DNA of 35,242 nt from contig NZ_UQRQ01000030.1 of assembly GCF_900543425.1 (NCBI RefSeq), forward strand, positions 1 to 35,242, in the 5' to 3' direction. This document shows, in pieces, positions 15,181 to 23,175 of the stretch. Below the pieces are notes generated by a model. The model was not told where the DNA came from, searched no databases, and saw only the letters and a program-made list of their open reading frames with translations. This stretch comes from an uncultured Sanguibacteroides sp. Lineage in GTDB: Bacteria > Bacteroidota > Bacteroidia > Bacteroidales > Marinifilaceae. Positions within the stretch are counted from its first letter, which is position 1, and the number at the start of each line of letters is the position of its first letter. A program made the translations under genes and the position numbers.

Positions 15181-16878
15181 TTATTCTATGACTTCCAGTT
15201 TGTTCCCGGTTTGTTTGATCAACATGCGCAGGAACCAGTCCGGAAGAGGTTTGTTCTCTACTTTTGGGTTTTTGGAGCCCGGAACGGCTGTTTTTATATT
15301 ACCGTCCATGTATTTGCAGAACAGGTAGCCGTAGAATTTTCTCCATTGGTCGACCAAGCTGTTTCCCGTGTTACAGGAGAAATCCGTCAGGAATTGAACT
15401 GCTGTCGCTTTGTCTTTGGCTAACATCTCCTTGGCTCCGGCATCTACAATTTGGACAAAGTTTTGGTATTGCGTTTCTAACCCTTTTTGTTTTTCCCGAA
15501 TTTCAGGATGAATTAAGTCATAACGGGTATAGGCGAAGTTGCTGACCTGGCTAAATACCCAGAAGGCGGCTTCGTTCGTGAATTCCATCATACTTCCGTT
15601 CCCCACGGCATAAGCTTCCGGAACGGCTGTAGAAGAGGAATACATCGGGAAATAAACGGTATTCGCCGCATCGTCCACGGCGAACCAGAGAATACCTCCG
15701 ATTTCGTCCGGTAGCCAGCTGCGGCTTTGGGTTACGAAAGTAAATCCAGTTTGTTGAGTAGCTGTCGTTCTCTCGTGTACATATTCTTTTCCATCAACTT
15801 TCCATTGCATGGGGCGCCATCTGTAAGGACATCCGTAAGGGCCGGCTCCTAAATCCTTGCTCATATCCAATTCCGTACCTTCTAAGTGGTCGCGCATGAA
15901 ATCCATGGCATCCAGAACGTCTAATTTGCGGTTAGGCTTAATCCATAACGGCATGCGGTTAGTGGCATATCCTTTGGAATCTTTCATGATATTTCTTCCG
16001 GTAGCGTAATCCCAATACTGGGCCATGTCCGAACTTACGGCGTTGAAGAAGGCCCATACACGGATCTCGCAGAAGCGGGCAGCACCGAAATCAACCGGAG
16101 CGTAACTGTCAGAGAAACTAAAATCGGAATTTTTAGCGTCTTTAGGGTAGAATCCTTTTTCTTTGGCGAAAGAGATTACGTCTTTTGAGTAGACGGTAGT
16201 TATTTCCGGGTTGTATATTTTCTTTATTTTATCGGAAGAGATGGATGTTTTCCCTTCTAACGGAAACGTGGTAATACGGGCTTGATTCGCGTGGGCGGAT
16301 ACGTAACCGTCCGGAACCATCCGGGCTACCCAAACCGCACCTTTTTCTCCTTCTCCTTTACCGATAATCTCTAAAATCCAAACCTCATTCGGGTCGCTGA
16401 TAGAGATGGATTCGCCGGAGCTGGCCCAGCCGTATTTGGTGAAAAGATCGGTCATCACAACGATGGCCTCGCGTGCGGTTTTAGCACGTTGGAGGGTTAA
16501 ATAGATAGCGCTACCGTAATCGATGATAGCCCCGCTTTGGGTTTCCAGTTCTTTACGTCCCCCGAATGTCGTTTCGGCAATGGCTAACTGGTGTTCGTTC
16601 ATGTTTCCTACTACGTTATAGGTATGAGCTACTTGGGGAATCTTTCCCATGAATTTGCCAGTATCCCATTCGTAGACATCCACCATACTCCCGGCAGGCC
16701 AGTCTTGGGCAGGCCAATGGTAAAGTTCTCCGTATAATACGTGTGAGTCGGCAGAATAAGTGATCATGGTTGAACCGTCTTTGGTCGCTCCTTTTGTGAA
16801 TAAAAAGTTCGTACAAGCCATAGTGTACGACGTACAGCATAAAAATACTAACGTGACAAGCAGGTGAATTTTTCTCAT
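15181..16878 (-). CDS. C69 family secreted dipeptidase
   Basis: This is a 565-aa Ntn-hydrolase of peptidase family C69 (Lactobacillus PepD-like). A signal peptide (1-21) ends at Ala21. Cys22, in ACTNFLFTKGATKDGSTM, becomes the N-terminal catalytic nucleophile after processing. The following GATKDGSTMITYSADSH and the inner SGESISISDPNEVWILEIIGKG are family landmarks. It is probably periplasmic and cleaves short peptides. It is the last gene of an apparent operon, phosphorylase - DUF4293 - peptidase, with gaps of 19 and 27 bp. Confidence 0.9.
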   Translation of the reverse strand: MRKIHLLVTLVFLCCTSYTMACTNFLFTKGATKDGSTMITYSADSHVLYGELYHWPAQDWPAGSMVDVYEWDTGKFMGKIPQVAHTYNVVGNMNEHQLAIAETTFGGRKELETQSGAIIDYGSAIYLTLQRAKTAREAIVVMTDLFTKYGWASSGESISISDPNEVWILEIIGKGEGEKGAVWVARMVPDGYVSAHANQARITTFPLEGKTSISSDKIKKIYNPEITTVYSKDVISFAKEKGFYPKDAKNSDFSFSDSYAPVDFGAARFCEIRVWAFFNAVSSDMAQYWDYATGRNIMKDSKGYATNRMPLWIKPNRKLDVLDAMDFMRDHLEGTELDMSKDLGAGPYGCPYRWRPMQWKVDGKEYVHERTTATQQTGFTFVTQSRSWLPDEIGGILWFAVDDAANTVYFPMYSSSTAVPEAYAVGNGSMMEFTNEAAFWVFSQVSNFAYTRYDLIHPEIREKQKGLETQYQNFVQIVDAGAKEMLAKDKATAVQFLTDFSCNTGNSLVDQWRKFYGYLFCKYMDGNIKTAVPGSKNPKVENKPLPDWFLRMLIKQTGNKLEVIE

Positions 16879-16905
16879 ATTCGTTTTATTTATTTTGTGA
16901 AAGAA

Positions 16906-17361
16906 TTAGCGGATTCGATCGTAAGATCTTAATAGTTTTATATCCTTTACGATGCCTCGTATGGCCATGTATGTAAAAATAATGCAAACGACGGGAAGAA
17001 TAAAACTGAATTTGTACAATACTGTCGCATCCGATCCGAATTGCCGGATGTGATACCACATCAGAATGGCGGAGCCGATCAACAGGATGATCTCTACGAT
17101 ACAAAGCCTTAATTGTAAAAAACGTTTTTTATACAAGAAGATCGTAATCAAAGGCAATAGAATGGTGAACAGGCTTAAAATAAGTAACGCCCAGTAATAA
17201 CTTACGAATGAAACTTCCGTACTTTTTTCTACTATGCCGTAGGCAAAAAAGTCGTAATTCGTATCATTGGGAACTACGATTCGGGCGATGGGAACACATA
17301 GGGGCAATACCATCAAAATGCCTATTACAAACAGGTATATGGATTGAATTCTTTGTATCAT
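16906..17361 (-). CDS. DUF4293 family membrane protein
   Basis: This is a 151-aa integral membrane protein with four predicted helices (about 5-25, 51-75, 82-101, 116-136) and short loops. The start MIQRIQSIYLFVIG is characteristic of DUF4293, found in Bacteroidota. Function is unknown. It sits between the nucleoside phosphorylase and the C69 peptidase and is probably cotranscribed with both. Confidence 0.83.
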   Translation of the reverse strand: MIQRIQSIYLFVIGILMVLPLCVPIARIVVPNDTNYDFFAYGIVEKSTEVSFVSYYWALLILSLFTILLPLITIFLYKKRFLQLRLCIVEIILLIGSAILMWYHIRQFGSDATVLYKFSFILPVVCIIFTYMAIRGIVKDIKLLRSYDRIR

Positions 17362-17380
17362 ATCAAATAGCTGATTTATA

Positions 17381-18259
17381 TTAACGTGTTAGTTTATCTA
17401 AAGTATAGTTTACTAATTTTTCCATATAAGGCTTATAGTCGGGGGATGCATCACCGTTGGCCCGGTTGGCAATGATCAGGCAAATGGTGGCTGCGTGGTG
17501 TCCCATGAGGGCAGACAGGCCGGCAATAGCGGCACTCTCCATCTCGTAATTTACGATTTTATGGCCGTTATAGCGAAAACGGGCGATTCGGTCGTTTATT
17601 CCCGGCATTTGCAGCGGTAAGCGGAGTACACGTCCTTGGGGACCGTAAAATCCGTTGGCTGTCAATGTTACTCCTTTTACGGTCATGCCTTCCGTGTGTA
17701 ATTTGTTAACCATTTCCGGAGATGAGTTTACGGCATACGGACGAGCAGCCTGGGGTGTCCATTGGCATTGGCTGATGAATGCATTTTCAAAGGCCGCATC
17801 ACATATTTTTTCGTTATCCTGATAAAAACGTAGAACTCCGTCGATACCTACACTCATTTCCGAAATAACAAAGGCATGTACGGGGACATCAGCCTGTACG
17901 GAACCGGAGGTACCGATTCGTACTATATTTAAAGCTTTCTTTTCCGGTTTAATTTGTTTGGTACTCAAATCGATGTTGGCCAAAGCATCTAATTCGTTCA
18001 GCACAATATCGATATTGTCCGTACCGATTCCCGTTGAAACGACTGATAAACGCTTTTGGTGGTAGATTCCGGTAATTGTGTGGAATTCTCGATTACTGCG
18101 TGTCAATTCGATCGAGTCAAAACGGGAAGCGATCATTTCTACCCGGGAAGGATCGCCGACAAGCACTACGTTATCCGCTAAGTCTTCAGCGTGTAAATGA
18201 AGATGGAAAATTGTTCCGTCTTCGTTCGTGATTAGTTCCGATGATTTAATAGCATTCAT
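17381..18259 (-). CDS. Nucleoside phosphorylase, uridine phosphorylase-like
   Basis: This is a 292-aa enzyme of the PNP/UDP phosphorylase superfamily, which splits nucleosides with phosphate in salvage. VVLVGDPSRVEMIA (31-44) holds the phosphate-binding Gly-Asp-Pro loop. VVSTGIGTDNIDIV and IVRIGTSGSVQ are the second phosphate and base-site segments, and NYEMESAAIAGLSAL carries the ribose-binding Glu-Met-Glu. The last motif and overall layout favour uridine phosphorylase, but purine specificity cannot be excluded. It is the first gene of the operon. Confidence 0.86.
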   Translation of the reverse strand: MNAIKSSELITNEDGTIFHLHLHAEDLADNVVLVGDPSRVEMIASRFDSIELTRSNREFHTITGIYHQKRLSVVSTGIGTDNIDIVLNELDALANIDLSTKQIKPEKKALNIVRIGTSGSVQADVPVHAFVISEMSVGIDGVLRFYQDNEKICDAAFENAFISQCQWTPQAARPYAVNSSPEMVNKLHTEGMTVKGVTLTANGFYGPQGRVLRLPLQMPGINDRIARFRYNGHKIVNYEMESAAIAGLSALMGHHAATICLIIANRANGDASPDYKPYMEKLVNYTLDKLTR

Positions 18260-18278
18260 AACCTTATTTTTGAGCTAC

Positions 18279-18309
18279 CAAAAATAGTGATATTCATGGT
18301 ATAAACCAA
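18279..18309 (-). promoter_or_regulatory. Promoter of the phosphorylase operon
   Basis: The -7 box TATTTTTG (18279-18286) lies 20 bp from a TTG (18307-18309) acting as -33 element. The start codon is 19 bp downstream of the -7 box. Confidence 0.6.
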
Positions 18310-18360
18310 TAAAGCCCCTGCAAAAAGTAAAATAAAAACGATAAACCTGCGGGTTATAAA

Positions 18361-18390
18361 AAAACGAACCGGAATATTCCGGTTCGTTTT
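18361..18390 (-). terminator. Terminator of rny
   Basis: A perfect 30-bp palindrome has an A run at one end, a GC-rich middle (CGAACCGGAA and its complement) and a T run at the other. It begins 39 bp after the rny stop, and more T follow on the minus strand. Confidence 0.85.
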
Positions 18391-18429
18391 CGGGTGATTT
18401 TATGCTTGGATCTGTTTTAGACAGATCGA

Positions 18430-19965
18430 TTATTTCGCGTAGTTGATGGCACGGGTTTCCCGGATAACGGTTACTTTTACCTGTCCGGGATAAGTCATCT
18501 CGTCCTGGATGCGTTTAGCGATATCGTAAGAGATTTTCTCGGCTTCCGTGTCGGAAATTTTTTCGCTACCCACCACAACCCGAAGTTCGCGTCCGGCCTG
18601 AATGGCATAAGTCTTAACTACTCCGTTGTAAGAGAGAGCCAGGTCTTCCATCTCTTTCAGTCGTTTGATGTAGGATTCCACAACCTCTCTTCTGGCTCCC
18701 GGACGTGCTCCTGAAATGGCGTCGCAAGCCTGCACGATCGGGGCTATCAGCGTGGTCATCTCTACCTCTTCGTGGTGAGCTCCGATGGCATTACAGATAT
18801 CCGGCTTCTCCTTGTATTTTTCAGCTAAGCGCATACCTAATATAGCGTGCGGTAATTCCGGTTCGTCATCGGGTACCTTGCCAATGTCATGGAGAAGTCC
18901 GGCCCGTTTGGCCTTTTTCACGTTCAGACCCAATTCTGCGGCCATGATGGCACATAAATTGGCTGTTTCGCGAGCGTGTTGCAATAAGTTTTGTCCATAG
19001 GAGGAACGGTATTTCATTTTACCTACCAAGCGGATCAGTTCCGGGTGTAAGCCGTGAATGCCCAAATCTATAGTGGTACGTTTTCCTGTCTCGATGATCT
19101 CCTCTTCGATCTGTTTCTTTACTTTGTTAACAACCTCTTCGATACGTGCCGGATGAATTCGCCCGTCTGTTACCAGTTGATGAAGGGAGAGACGCGCAAT
19201 TTCACGACGTACCGGGTCGAAACCGGATAATACGATAGCTTCCGGGGTATCGTCCACGATGATTTCTACACCGGTGGCGGCCTCCAGCGCCCGGATATTC
19301 CGGCCCTCACGACCGATGATCCGTCCTTTTATTTCGTCCGAGTCGATGTGGAAGATAGAAACTGCATTTTCTGTTGCCGTTTCTGTTGCTACCCGTTGAA
19401 TGGTTTTTATGACTACTTTCTTTGCCTCCATGTTGGCCGTCATTTTAGCCTCCTCCATGATCTCGTTCACGTAAGAGATCGCTTCTGTTTCGGCTTCCTC
19501 TTTCAGCGAGTTGATTAATTTTTCTTTGGCTTGATCGGCAGACATACCGGATATGGTTTCCAATTGCTCGATCTGTTGTTTTTTCAATTTTTCCAGCTCG
19601 GCATGTTTCTTTTCCCATAACTCTTTTTGTCCTTCGAGTGTTTCTTGCTGAGTTTCGGCTTCTTTAATTTTCCGTTGACACTCTTCTATCTTACGGGCCA
19701 ATTCAGCATCTCGTTGTTTGAGTTTGTTCTCCGCGAGTAAGATCTTGCTATTTCTGGCGTTAACCTGTTTCTCGTGTTCCGCTTTTATTTGTAAGAATTT
19801 TTCTTTGGCTTGAAGGATTTTATCCTTTTTGATTACTTCTGCTTCCGCTTCCGCTTCTTTGATGATATTCTTGCTTCTGTATTTAAGGGTCATATTGATC
19901 AGTAAGTACCCGATCGCCAATCCAACCAACAAAGCAATAACACCGGTAATTATTGTTGTTATCAT
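18430..19965 (-). CDS. rny: Ribonuclease Y
   Basis: This is a 511-aa membrane-anchored endoribonuclease that starts mRNA decay. It has an N-terminal transmembrane helix (about 3-26), a long charged coiled coil (about 30-160), a KH domain (IKGRIIGREGRNIRALE and on, about 210-265), and an HD domain with HARETANLC and LLHDIGK supplying the metal ligands. The C-terminal part (PGQVKVTVIRETRAI) is the conserved RNase Y tail. Length is normal. It lies downstream of zapA, separated by the RNA gene at 20024-20212. No clear promoter of its own is visible in the 58 bp between that RNA's terminator and the start. Confidence 0.96.
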   Translation of the reverse strand: MITTIITGVIALLVGLAIGYLLINMTLKYRSKNIIKEAEAEAEVIKKDKILQAKEKFLQIKAEHEKQVNARNSKILLAENKLKQRDAELARKIEECQRKIKEAETQQETLEGQKELWEKKHAELEKLKKQQIEQLETISGMSADQAKEKLINSLKEEAETEAISYVNEIMEEAKMTANMEAKKVVIKTIQRVATETATENAVSIFHIDSDEIKGRIIGREGRNIRALEAATGVEIIVDDTPEAIVLSGFDPVRREIARLSLHQLVTDGRIHPARIEEVVNKVKKQIEEEIIETGKRTTIDLGIHGLHPELIRLVGKMKYRSSYGQNLLQHARETANLCAIMAAELGLNVKKAKRAGLLHDIGKVPDDEPELPHAILGMRLAEKYKEKPDICNAIGAHHEEVEMTTLIAPIVQACDAISGARPGARREVVESYIKRLKEMEDLALSYNGVVKTYAIQAGRELRVVVGSEKISDTEAEKISYDIAKRIQDEMTYPGQVKVTVIRETRAINYAK

Positions 19966-20023
19966 ATTTCGATAATTAGATTTAATGTTAATTATATATT
20001 GTTTGGTTTTCTATTTTTTATAA

Positions 20024-20212
20024 TAAAAAAACCCGCACTATTTCTCTTTAAAAAACCCCTGTTAGACACGGGTAGAGCTGCCGTTAGATTCAGATTTCCA
20101 CTGTCCCGAAGGAACTCCGAAGAGTTGAGGCCTATCTTGTGCCAACTAAGCTTTGCTCTAATTGGTTAAGTGTTGAGTTTTCCAGTTAAATACGAAATAA
20201 TGCGGGTATATC
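20024..20212 (-). ncRNA. ssrS: Probable 6S RNA between zapA and rny
   Basis: On the minus strand this roughly 185-nt stretch has ends that pair: ACCCGCATTATTTC near the 5' end (20194-20207) with GAAATAGTGCGGGT near the 3' end (20031-20044). The stem is complete with one U-G wobble, and a run of seven T ends the transcript. Inside are a UUCG-capped hairpin AACTC/GAGTT (20113-20126) and further short stems. A long closed rod with internal bubbles, placed next to zapA (as E. coli ssrS is), suggests 6S RNA, the regulator of RNA polymerase. Read on the plus strand, the wobble would be a C-A mismatch, so transcription is minus. Exact ends are uncertain. Confidence 0.65.
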
Positions 20213-20220
20213 TATTTCTT

Positions 20221-20234
20221 TTCAAAGAACGCTT
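20221..20234 (-). promoter_or_regulatory. boxA-like / promoter element upstream of the ncRNA
   Basis: AAGCGTTCTTTGAA follows the zapA stop codon directly and is identical over 14 bases to the motif in the tRNA-Tyr leader (38-51). It may be an antitermination boxA. Alternatively, its GTTCTTTG may act as a poor -7 box for the RNA gene about 10 bp downstream. Confidence 0.35.
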
Positions 20235-20235
20235 T

Positions 20236-20523
20236 TTACTCTTTTACGAATTCGTCTAACCTTTTGTTCACTTTTTCCAGTTCGTTCAAAATCGGTTCGA
20301 CATCATTCCGTTGCTCGGCTTCTAACATTTTAGCTGTAAACTGTAGGGCCGTGGCAACTAAAAAATCCATGGGATCAATATTTGAATATTTTTCCCTATA
20401 TTGAGAAATCTTACCATTAATCAATTGTGCTGCTTTTCTTATTTGCTCCTCTTCTTCTCTCTCTATCGTCAGCGTGCAAATCCGTCCTGCAATATTCACA
20501 TTAATCGTAAGTTTATCATTCAT
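20236..20523 (-). CDS. zapA: Cell division protein ZapA
   Basis: This is a 95-aa FtsZ-ring stabilising protein. The N-terminal beta part (LTINVNIAGRICTLTI) and RKAAQLINGKISQYREKY followed by a C-terminal coiled coil (about 55-95) match ZapA. It starts 1 bp after the upstream coiled-coil gene. A regulatory RNA follows, as downstream of zapA in enterobacteria. Confidence 0.9.
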   Translation of the reverse strand: MNDKLTINVNIAGRICTLTIEREEEEQIRKAAQLINGKISQYREKYSNIDPMDFLVATALQFTAKMLEAEQRNDVEPILNELEKVNKRLDEFVKE

Positions 20524-20524
20524 A

Positions 20525-20815
20525 TTAATTATTCAAAAGAGCAATACATTTATCAATCTCCCGCACCAGTTGGCTAATTCTCATTTTGGCCTCAGAGCTT
20601 CCGTCTCCGGTCGAAATAGCATTAGCCACTTTCAAAGCTTTTATATTCTCGTTTAATTTATTGTTCTCGCCTTTCATCTGCTCTATCCGGTTTCTGAGAG
20701 CTTGGATCTCCGCTTCCAGATTTTTGTTTTTGTCCAGCGAGGATATATATAGTTTTATTAGTTGTTCAATTTTTAAGTTTAGCTCTTCTATTATGTTTTT
20801 TTCTTTTCCTGTCAT
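20525..20815 (-). CDS. Small coiled-coil protein upstream of zapA
   Basis: This is a 96-aa protein, almost all heptad-patterned helix from residue 4 to about 66 (EELNLKIEQLIKLY, LEAEIQALRNRIEQMKGEN), then a short Gly-Ser hinge and a final helix. Size and shape recall ZapB, the partner of ZapA, and its stop is 1 bp from the zapA start. Sequence identity to ZapB cannot be claimed by eye. A role in the division ring is inferred from the coupling. Confidence 0.75.
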   Translation of the reverse strand: MTGKEKNIIEELNLKIEQLIKLYISSLDKNKNLEAEIQALRNRIEQMKGENNKLNENIKALKVANAISTGDGSSEAKMRISQLVREIDKCIALLNN

Positions 20816-20833
20816 AACCTAAACTTTACACCA

Positions 20834-20864
20834 CAAAGATAGGACAATTTCTTTTAAATATCAA
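20834..20864 (-). promoter_or_regulatory. Promoter of the coiled-coil-zapA operon
   Basis: The -7 box is TATCTTTG (20834-20841), with TTG (20862-20864) 20 bp upstream as -33 element. The start codon is 18 bp downstream, giving a very short leader. Confidence 0.68.
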
Positions 20865-20873
20865 GAGTGTTGT

Positions 20874-20881
20874 TATTTTTG
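20874..20881 (+). promoter_or_regulatory. -7 box of the M23 peptidase gene
   Basis: TATTTTTG fits TAnnTTTG, 37 bp before the start codon. Its upstream region overlaps the divergent zapA-operon promoter, so the two polymerases may compete. The -33 box is only T-rich. Confidence 0.5.
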
Positions 20882-20918
20882 CAATGGTTTTGTCATTTTT
20901 TATTAGCCGAGATAATTT

Positions 20919-22577
20919 ATGAAAAAAAGAATAATTGTAGTTGCGGGAGTCTTACTCTTTTTATCGTCAGTCGTTTGGGGGCAGTCGCCCGAGTGGTTAA
21001 ATCCTTTACGCATCAAACCGTTGTTGAGCGGTAATTTCGGCGAGTTGAGGGATGCGCATTTTCATTCCGGTTTGGATTACAAAACGGAAGGACGGGAAGG
21101 TTTGCCGGTAATATGCGTGAAAGACGGGGTGTTGGCCCGGGTAAAGGTTTCCGCGACAGGTTACGGGAATGCCTTGTATGTTAAGCATGATGACGGTTAT
21201 ACGACGGTTTACGGGCATTTGCAACGTTTCGTCTCCCGGGTGGAGGAGAAAGTACGGGATATACAATACGCGAAAGAGTCGTTTGCTATCGATGAAAATT
21301 TTGAAGCGGAGGCGATCGTGTTTAAAGCGGGAGATACCATTGCTTATAGTGGGAATAGTGGCTCTTCCATGGGACCTCATTTACATTTTGAGGTAAGAAG
21401 TACTCGGGACGAACGCCCGTTGAACCCTTTGCTTTTTCTAAAAATAGAAGATAAAATGGGACCTAATCTTCGGGCTTTATACCTCTATGAGTTTTCGGAA
21501 GAGGGTGTATTGTCGGGGCGGCGGCATGTTATGGTGAAAAATACAGGAAACAGAAATTACAATGCGGGAAAAGTGCGGCTCCCTGCCGGAAAGATCGGAG
21601 TCGGCGTACAGGCTGATGATTACATGAACGGGTCGTGGAATAAATTGGGGTTGTACGAGTTGAAGCTGTGGGCGGGGGGACAATGGGTGTCCCGGATGAA
21701 AATGGATACGGTCTCTTTCGATCAAAATGTTTTGGTCAACGAGGTAAAGGATTTTCAACTTTATCGGGAGAATAAGGTCGTTTATACCACGTTTGGAAAC
21801 TACCGGGGCGAATTACCGGGAGTTTTCACTTCTATTGACCATGGATTTATTACGTTGTACCCGGATAGTACTCTTCAGGTTCGTTTGGAGTTGCGGGATA
21901 TAAACGGCAATGTTTCCAAGCTTTTTTTTGAGTTAATCGGGAGGGAGAAGGAGAGAGAAATTGAACGTACGGGAAAAGTGGTTTGGAATAACCGGGAAGA
22001 ACATCGGGTGGTTTGTGGAAATTATGTGCTGGAATTGGAAGCGGATGCATTGCAATATCCGATTTCGTGCGAACCGCAACTTGTTTCTTGCCGCAGGGAC
22101 AGCATTGAGACGATGGAGGTGTTTTGTTTGTCGAAAGAGGAATGGCCTTTGTTGAAGAGGGGAAAATTGCAGGTGAAGGGTTTATTTGCGGAGAAAAGCG
22201 TATTGTGTTTGGTCGGAAAGGGAGAAAAGTTACTGCCGATGAAAACCTGGCAGTCGGATTCGGGACTTGCGGCTTATCCTAACGTGTTGGGGCGCTACAC
22301 GGTAAGTAGGGATACTGTGGCTCCTCTGATTGATTACTTGGGAAAGGTTGCCGGGAAAAGAGTCCGTTTTAAAATAAAGGACGAGTTGACAGGAATCGCT
22401 TCTTACCGGGTTGAGGTGAACGGAAAATGGTGTCTGTTTTCTTATGATGCCAAAAAGGATATCTTAGAGGGCCGTTTAAGCGAACCCGCTTTTGTGAAGG
22501 GAAAGAATAAGGTGGTGTTAAAGGTGACGGATGGTGTGGGAAATATTGCTACCTTTGAAACCTATATTATAAAATAA
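20919..22577 (+). CDS. Secreted M23 (LytM-type) metallopeptidase
   Basis: This is a 552-aa protein with a signal peptide (1-21, ending VWG before Q). The peptidase domain comes first: HFHSGLD gives zinc ligands His49 and Asp53, VYGHLQRF has His100, and GPHLHFEV supplies His154 and zinc ligand His156, so the site is complete. An insert of about 35 residues separates His100 from the SGNSGSSMGPH motif. The remaining 390 residues are beta-rich, with repeated immunoglobulin-like patterns, and probably bind the wall or a partner. It probably cleaves peptidoglycan cross-links in the periplasm. The TPR gene 26 bp downstream may be cotranscribed. Confidence 0.9.
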   Translation: MKKRIIVVAGVLLFLSSVVWGQSPEWLNPLRIKPLLSGNFGELRDAHFHSGLDYKTEGREGLPVICVKDGVLARVKVSATGYGNALYVKHDDGYTTVYGHLQRFVSRVEEKVRDIQYAKESFAIDENFEAEAIVFKAGDTIAYSGNSGSSMGPHLHFEVRSTRDERPLNPLLFLKIEDKMGPNLRALYLYEFSEEGVLSGRRHVMVKNTGNRNYNAGKVRLPAGKIGVGVQADDYMNGSWNKLGLYELKLWAGGQWVSRMKMDTVSFDQNVLVNEVKDFQLYRENKVVYTTFGNYRGELPGVFTSIDHGFITLYPDSTLQVRLELRDINGNVSKLFFELIGREKEREIERTGKVVWNNREEHRVVCGNYVLELEADALQYPISCEPQLVSCRRDSIETMEVFCLSKEEWPLLKRGKLQVKGLFAEKSVLCLVGKGEKLLPMKTWQSDSGLAAYPNVLGRYTVSRDTVAPLIDYLGKVAGKRVRFKIKDELTGIASYRVEVNGKWCLFSYDAKKDILEGRLSEPAFVKGKNKVVLKVTDGVGNIATFETYIIK

Positions 22578-22603
22578 AAGTATTATCATAAAAAGTATAT
22601 TAT

Positions 22604-22885
22604 ATGAATACAATAATAGAAAAAGCCAGAGGGTTAGTAAAAGAGAAAAAAACGGATGAGGCTATCGTCTTACTGGAAAAACAGGTGGTCGGAGAAAAAG
22701 AGGGGCCGGAAGAGATTTTGATGGAGTTGGGGATTATTTATAACGGTAAGGCCGATTTTACCCAGGCTTTAAATTATTTTAATGCCGTGTTGCGGCTGAA
22801 TCCGGATAACGGTAAAGCTCGTACCTATGTAAATATGATCAACGGTATTCTGGATTATTATTGTAAGGATCTATTGAATCCCTGA
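22604..22885 (+). CDS. Small TPR-repeat protein
   Basis: This is a 93-aa cytoplasmic protein. EEILMELGIIYNGKADFTQALNYFNAVLRLNPDNGKA is a full tetratricopeptide repeat, preceded by a degenerate half repeat (KKTDEAIVLLEKQVV). It is likely a protein-protein adaptor, partner unknown. It is probably cotranscribed with the M23 peptidase gene. Confidence 0.78.
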   Translation: MNTIIEKARGLVKEKKTDEAIVLLEKQVVGEKEGPEEILMELGIIYNGKADFTQALNYFNAVLRLNPDNGKARTYVNMINGILDYYCKDLLNP

Positions 22886-22903
22886 TCGTATCGTGTGAAA
22901 AAT

Positions 22904-22929
22904 AAGGAGGAAAAATGCAGATGCGGTAA
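22904..22929 (+). other. Strong Shine-Dalgarno followed by a four-codon mini-ORF
   Basis: AAGGAGG (22904-22910), four bases, then ATG CAG ATG CGG TAA (22915-22929). Such a good ribosome-binding site is rare in this window. A second open frame of 31 codons (22931-23026) follows after one base but has no recognisable product. This could be a translated leader or chance. Confidence 0.3.
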
Positions 22930-22974
22930 AATGGGTAGCGACAGATCGTTGAAAGTAGATTTTTATTTCGTGCG

Positions 22975-23005
22975 TTGCAATTCTCGATTAATTCATTTAC
23001 CTTTG
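22975..23005 (+). promoter_or_regulatory. Promoter of rpsU
   Basis: The -7 box TACCTTTG (22998-23005) and a TTG (22975-22977) are 20 bp apart. Transcription would begin near 23012 and leave a leader of about 160 nt before rpsU. Confidence 0.65.
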
Positions 23006-23011
23006 CGGCAG

Positions 23012-23175
23012 TTTTCGAATTGTTAAATTTACGTTTCAATCCGCTTGAAAGGGGGTGGTCGATTATTTTTGAGATAGAAGAAATGATATAATATTCATCA
23101 AGAAAGAGGACACACGGGTGTGTCGTCGGTTATTTTTTTTAGTAAATAAATTATTCATTTTAAAAATAAAAGATC
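23012..23175 (+). promoter_or_regulatory. Long structured leader of rpsU
   Basis: This is a leader of about 160 nt with a G-rich block GGGGGTGG (23051-23058), a 7-bp hairpin GACACAC/GTGTGTC (23109-23115 with 23118-23124), a run of eight T (23133-23140), then AT-rich sequence to the start codon. There is no Shine-Dalgarno at rpsU. The length and structure suggest control of S21 synthesis, perhaps autogenous; this is inference. Confidence 0.45.

Noticed and set aside
22931..23026. 31-codon open frame upstream of rpsU
   Set aside because: It contains the rpsU -7 box, has no SD of its own and no recognisable product. It is kept only as context for the mini-ORF.
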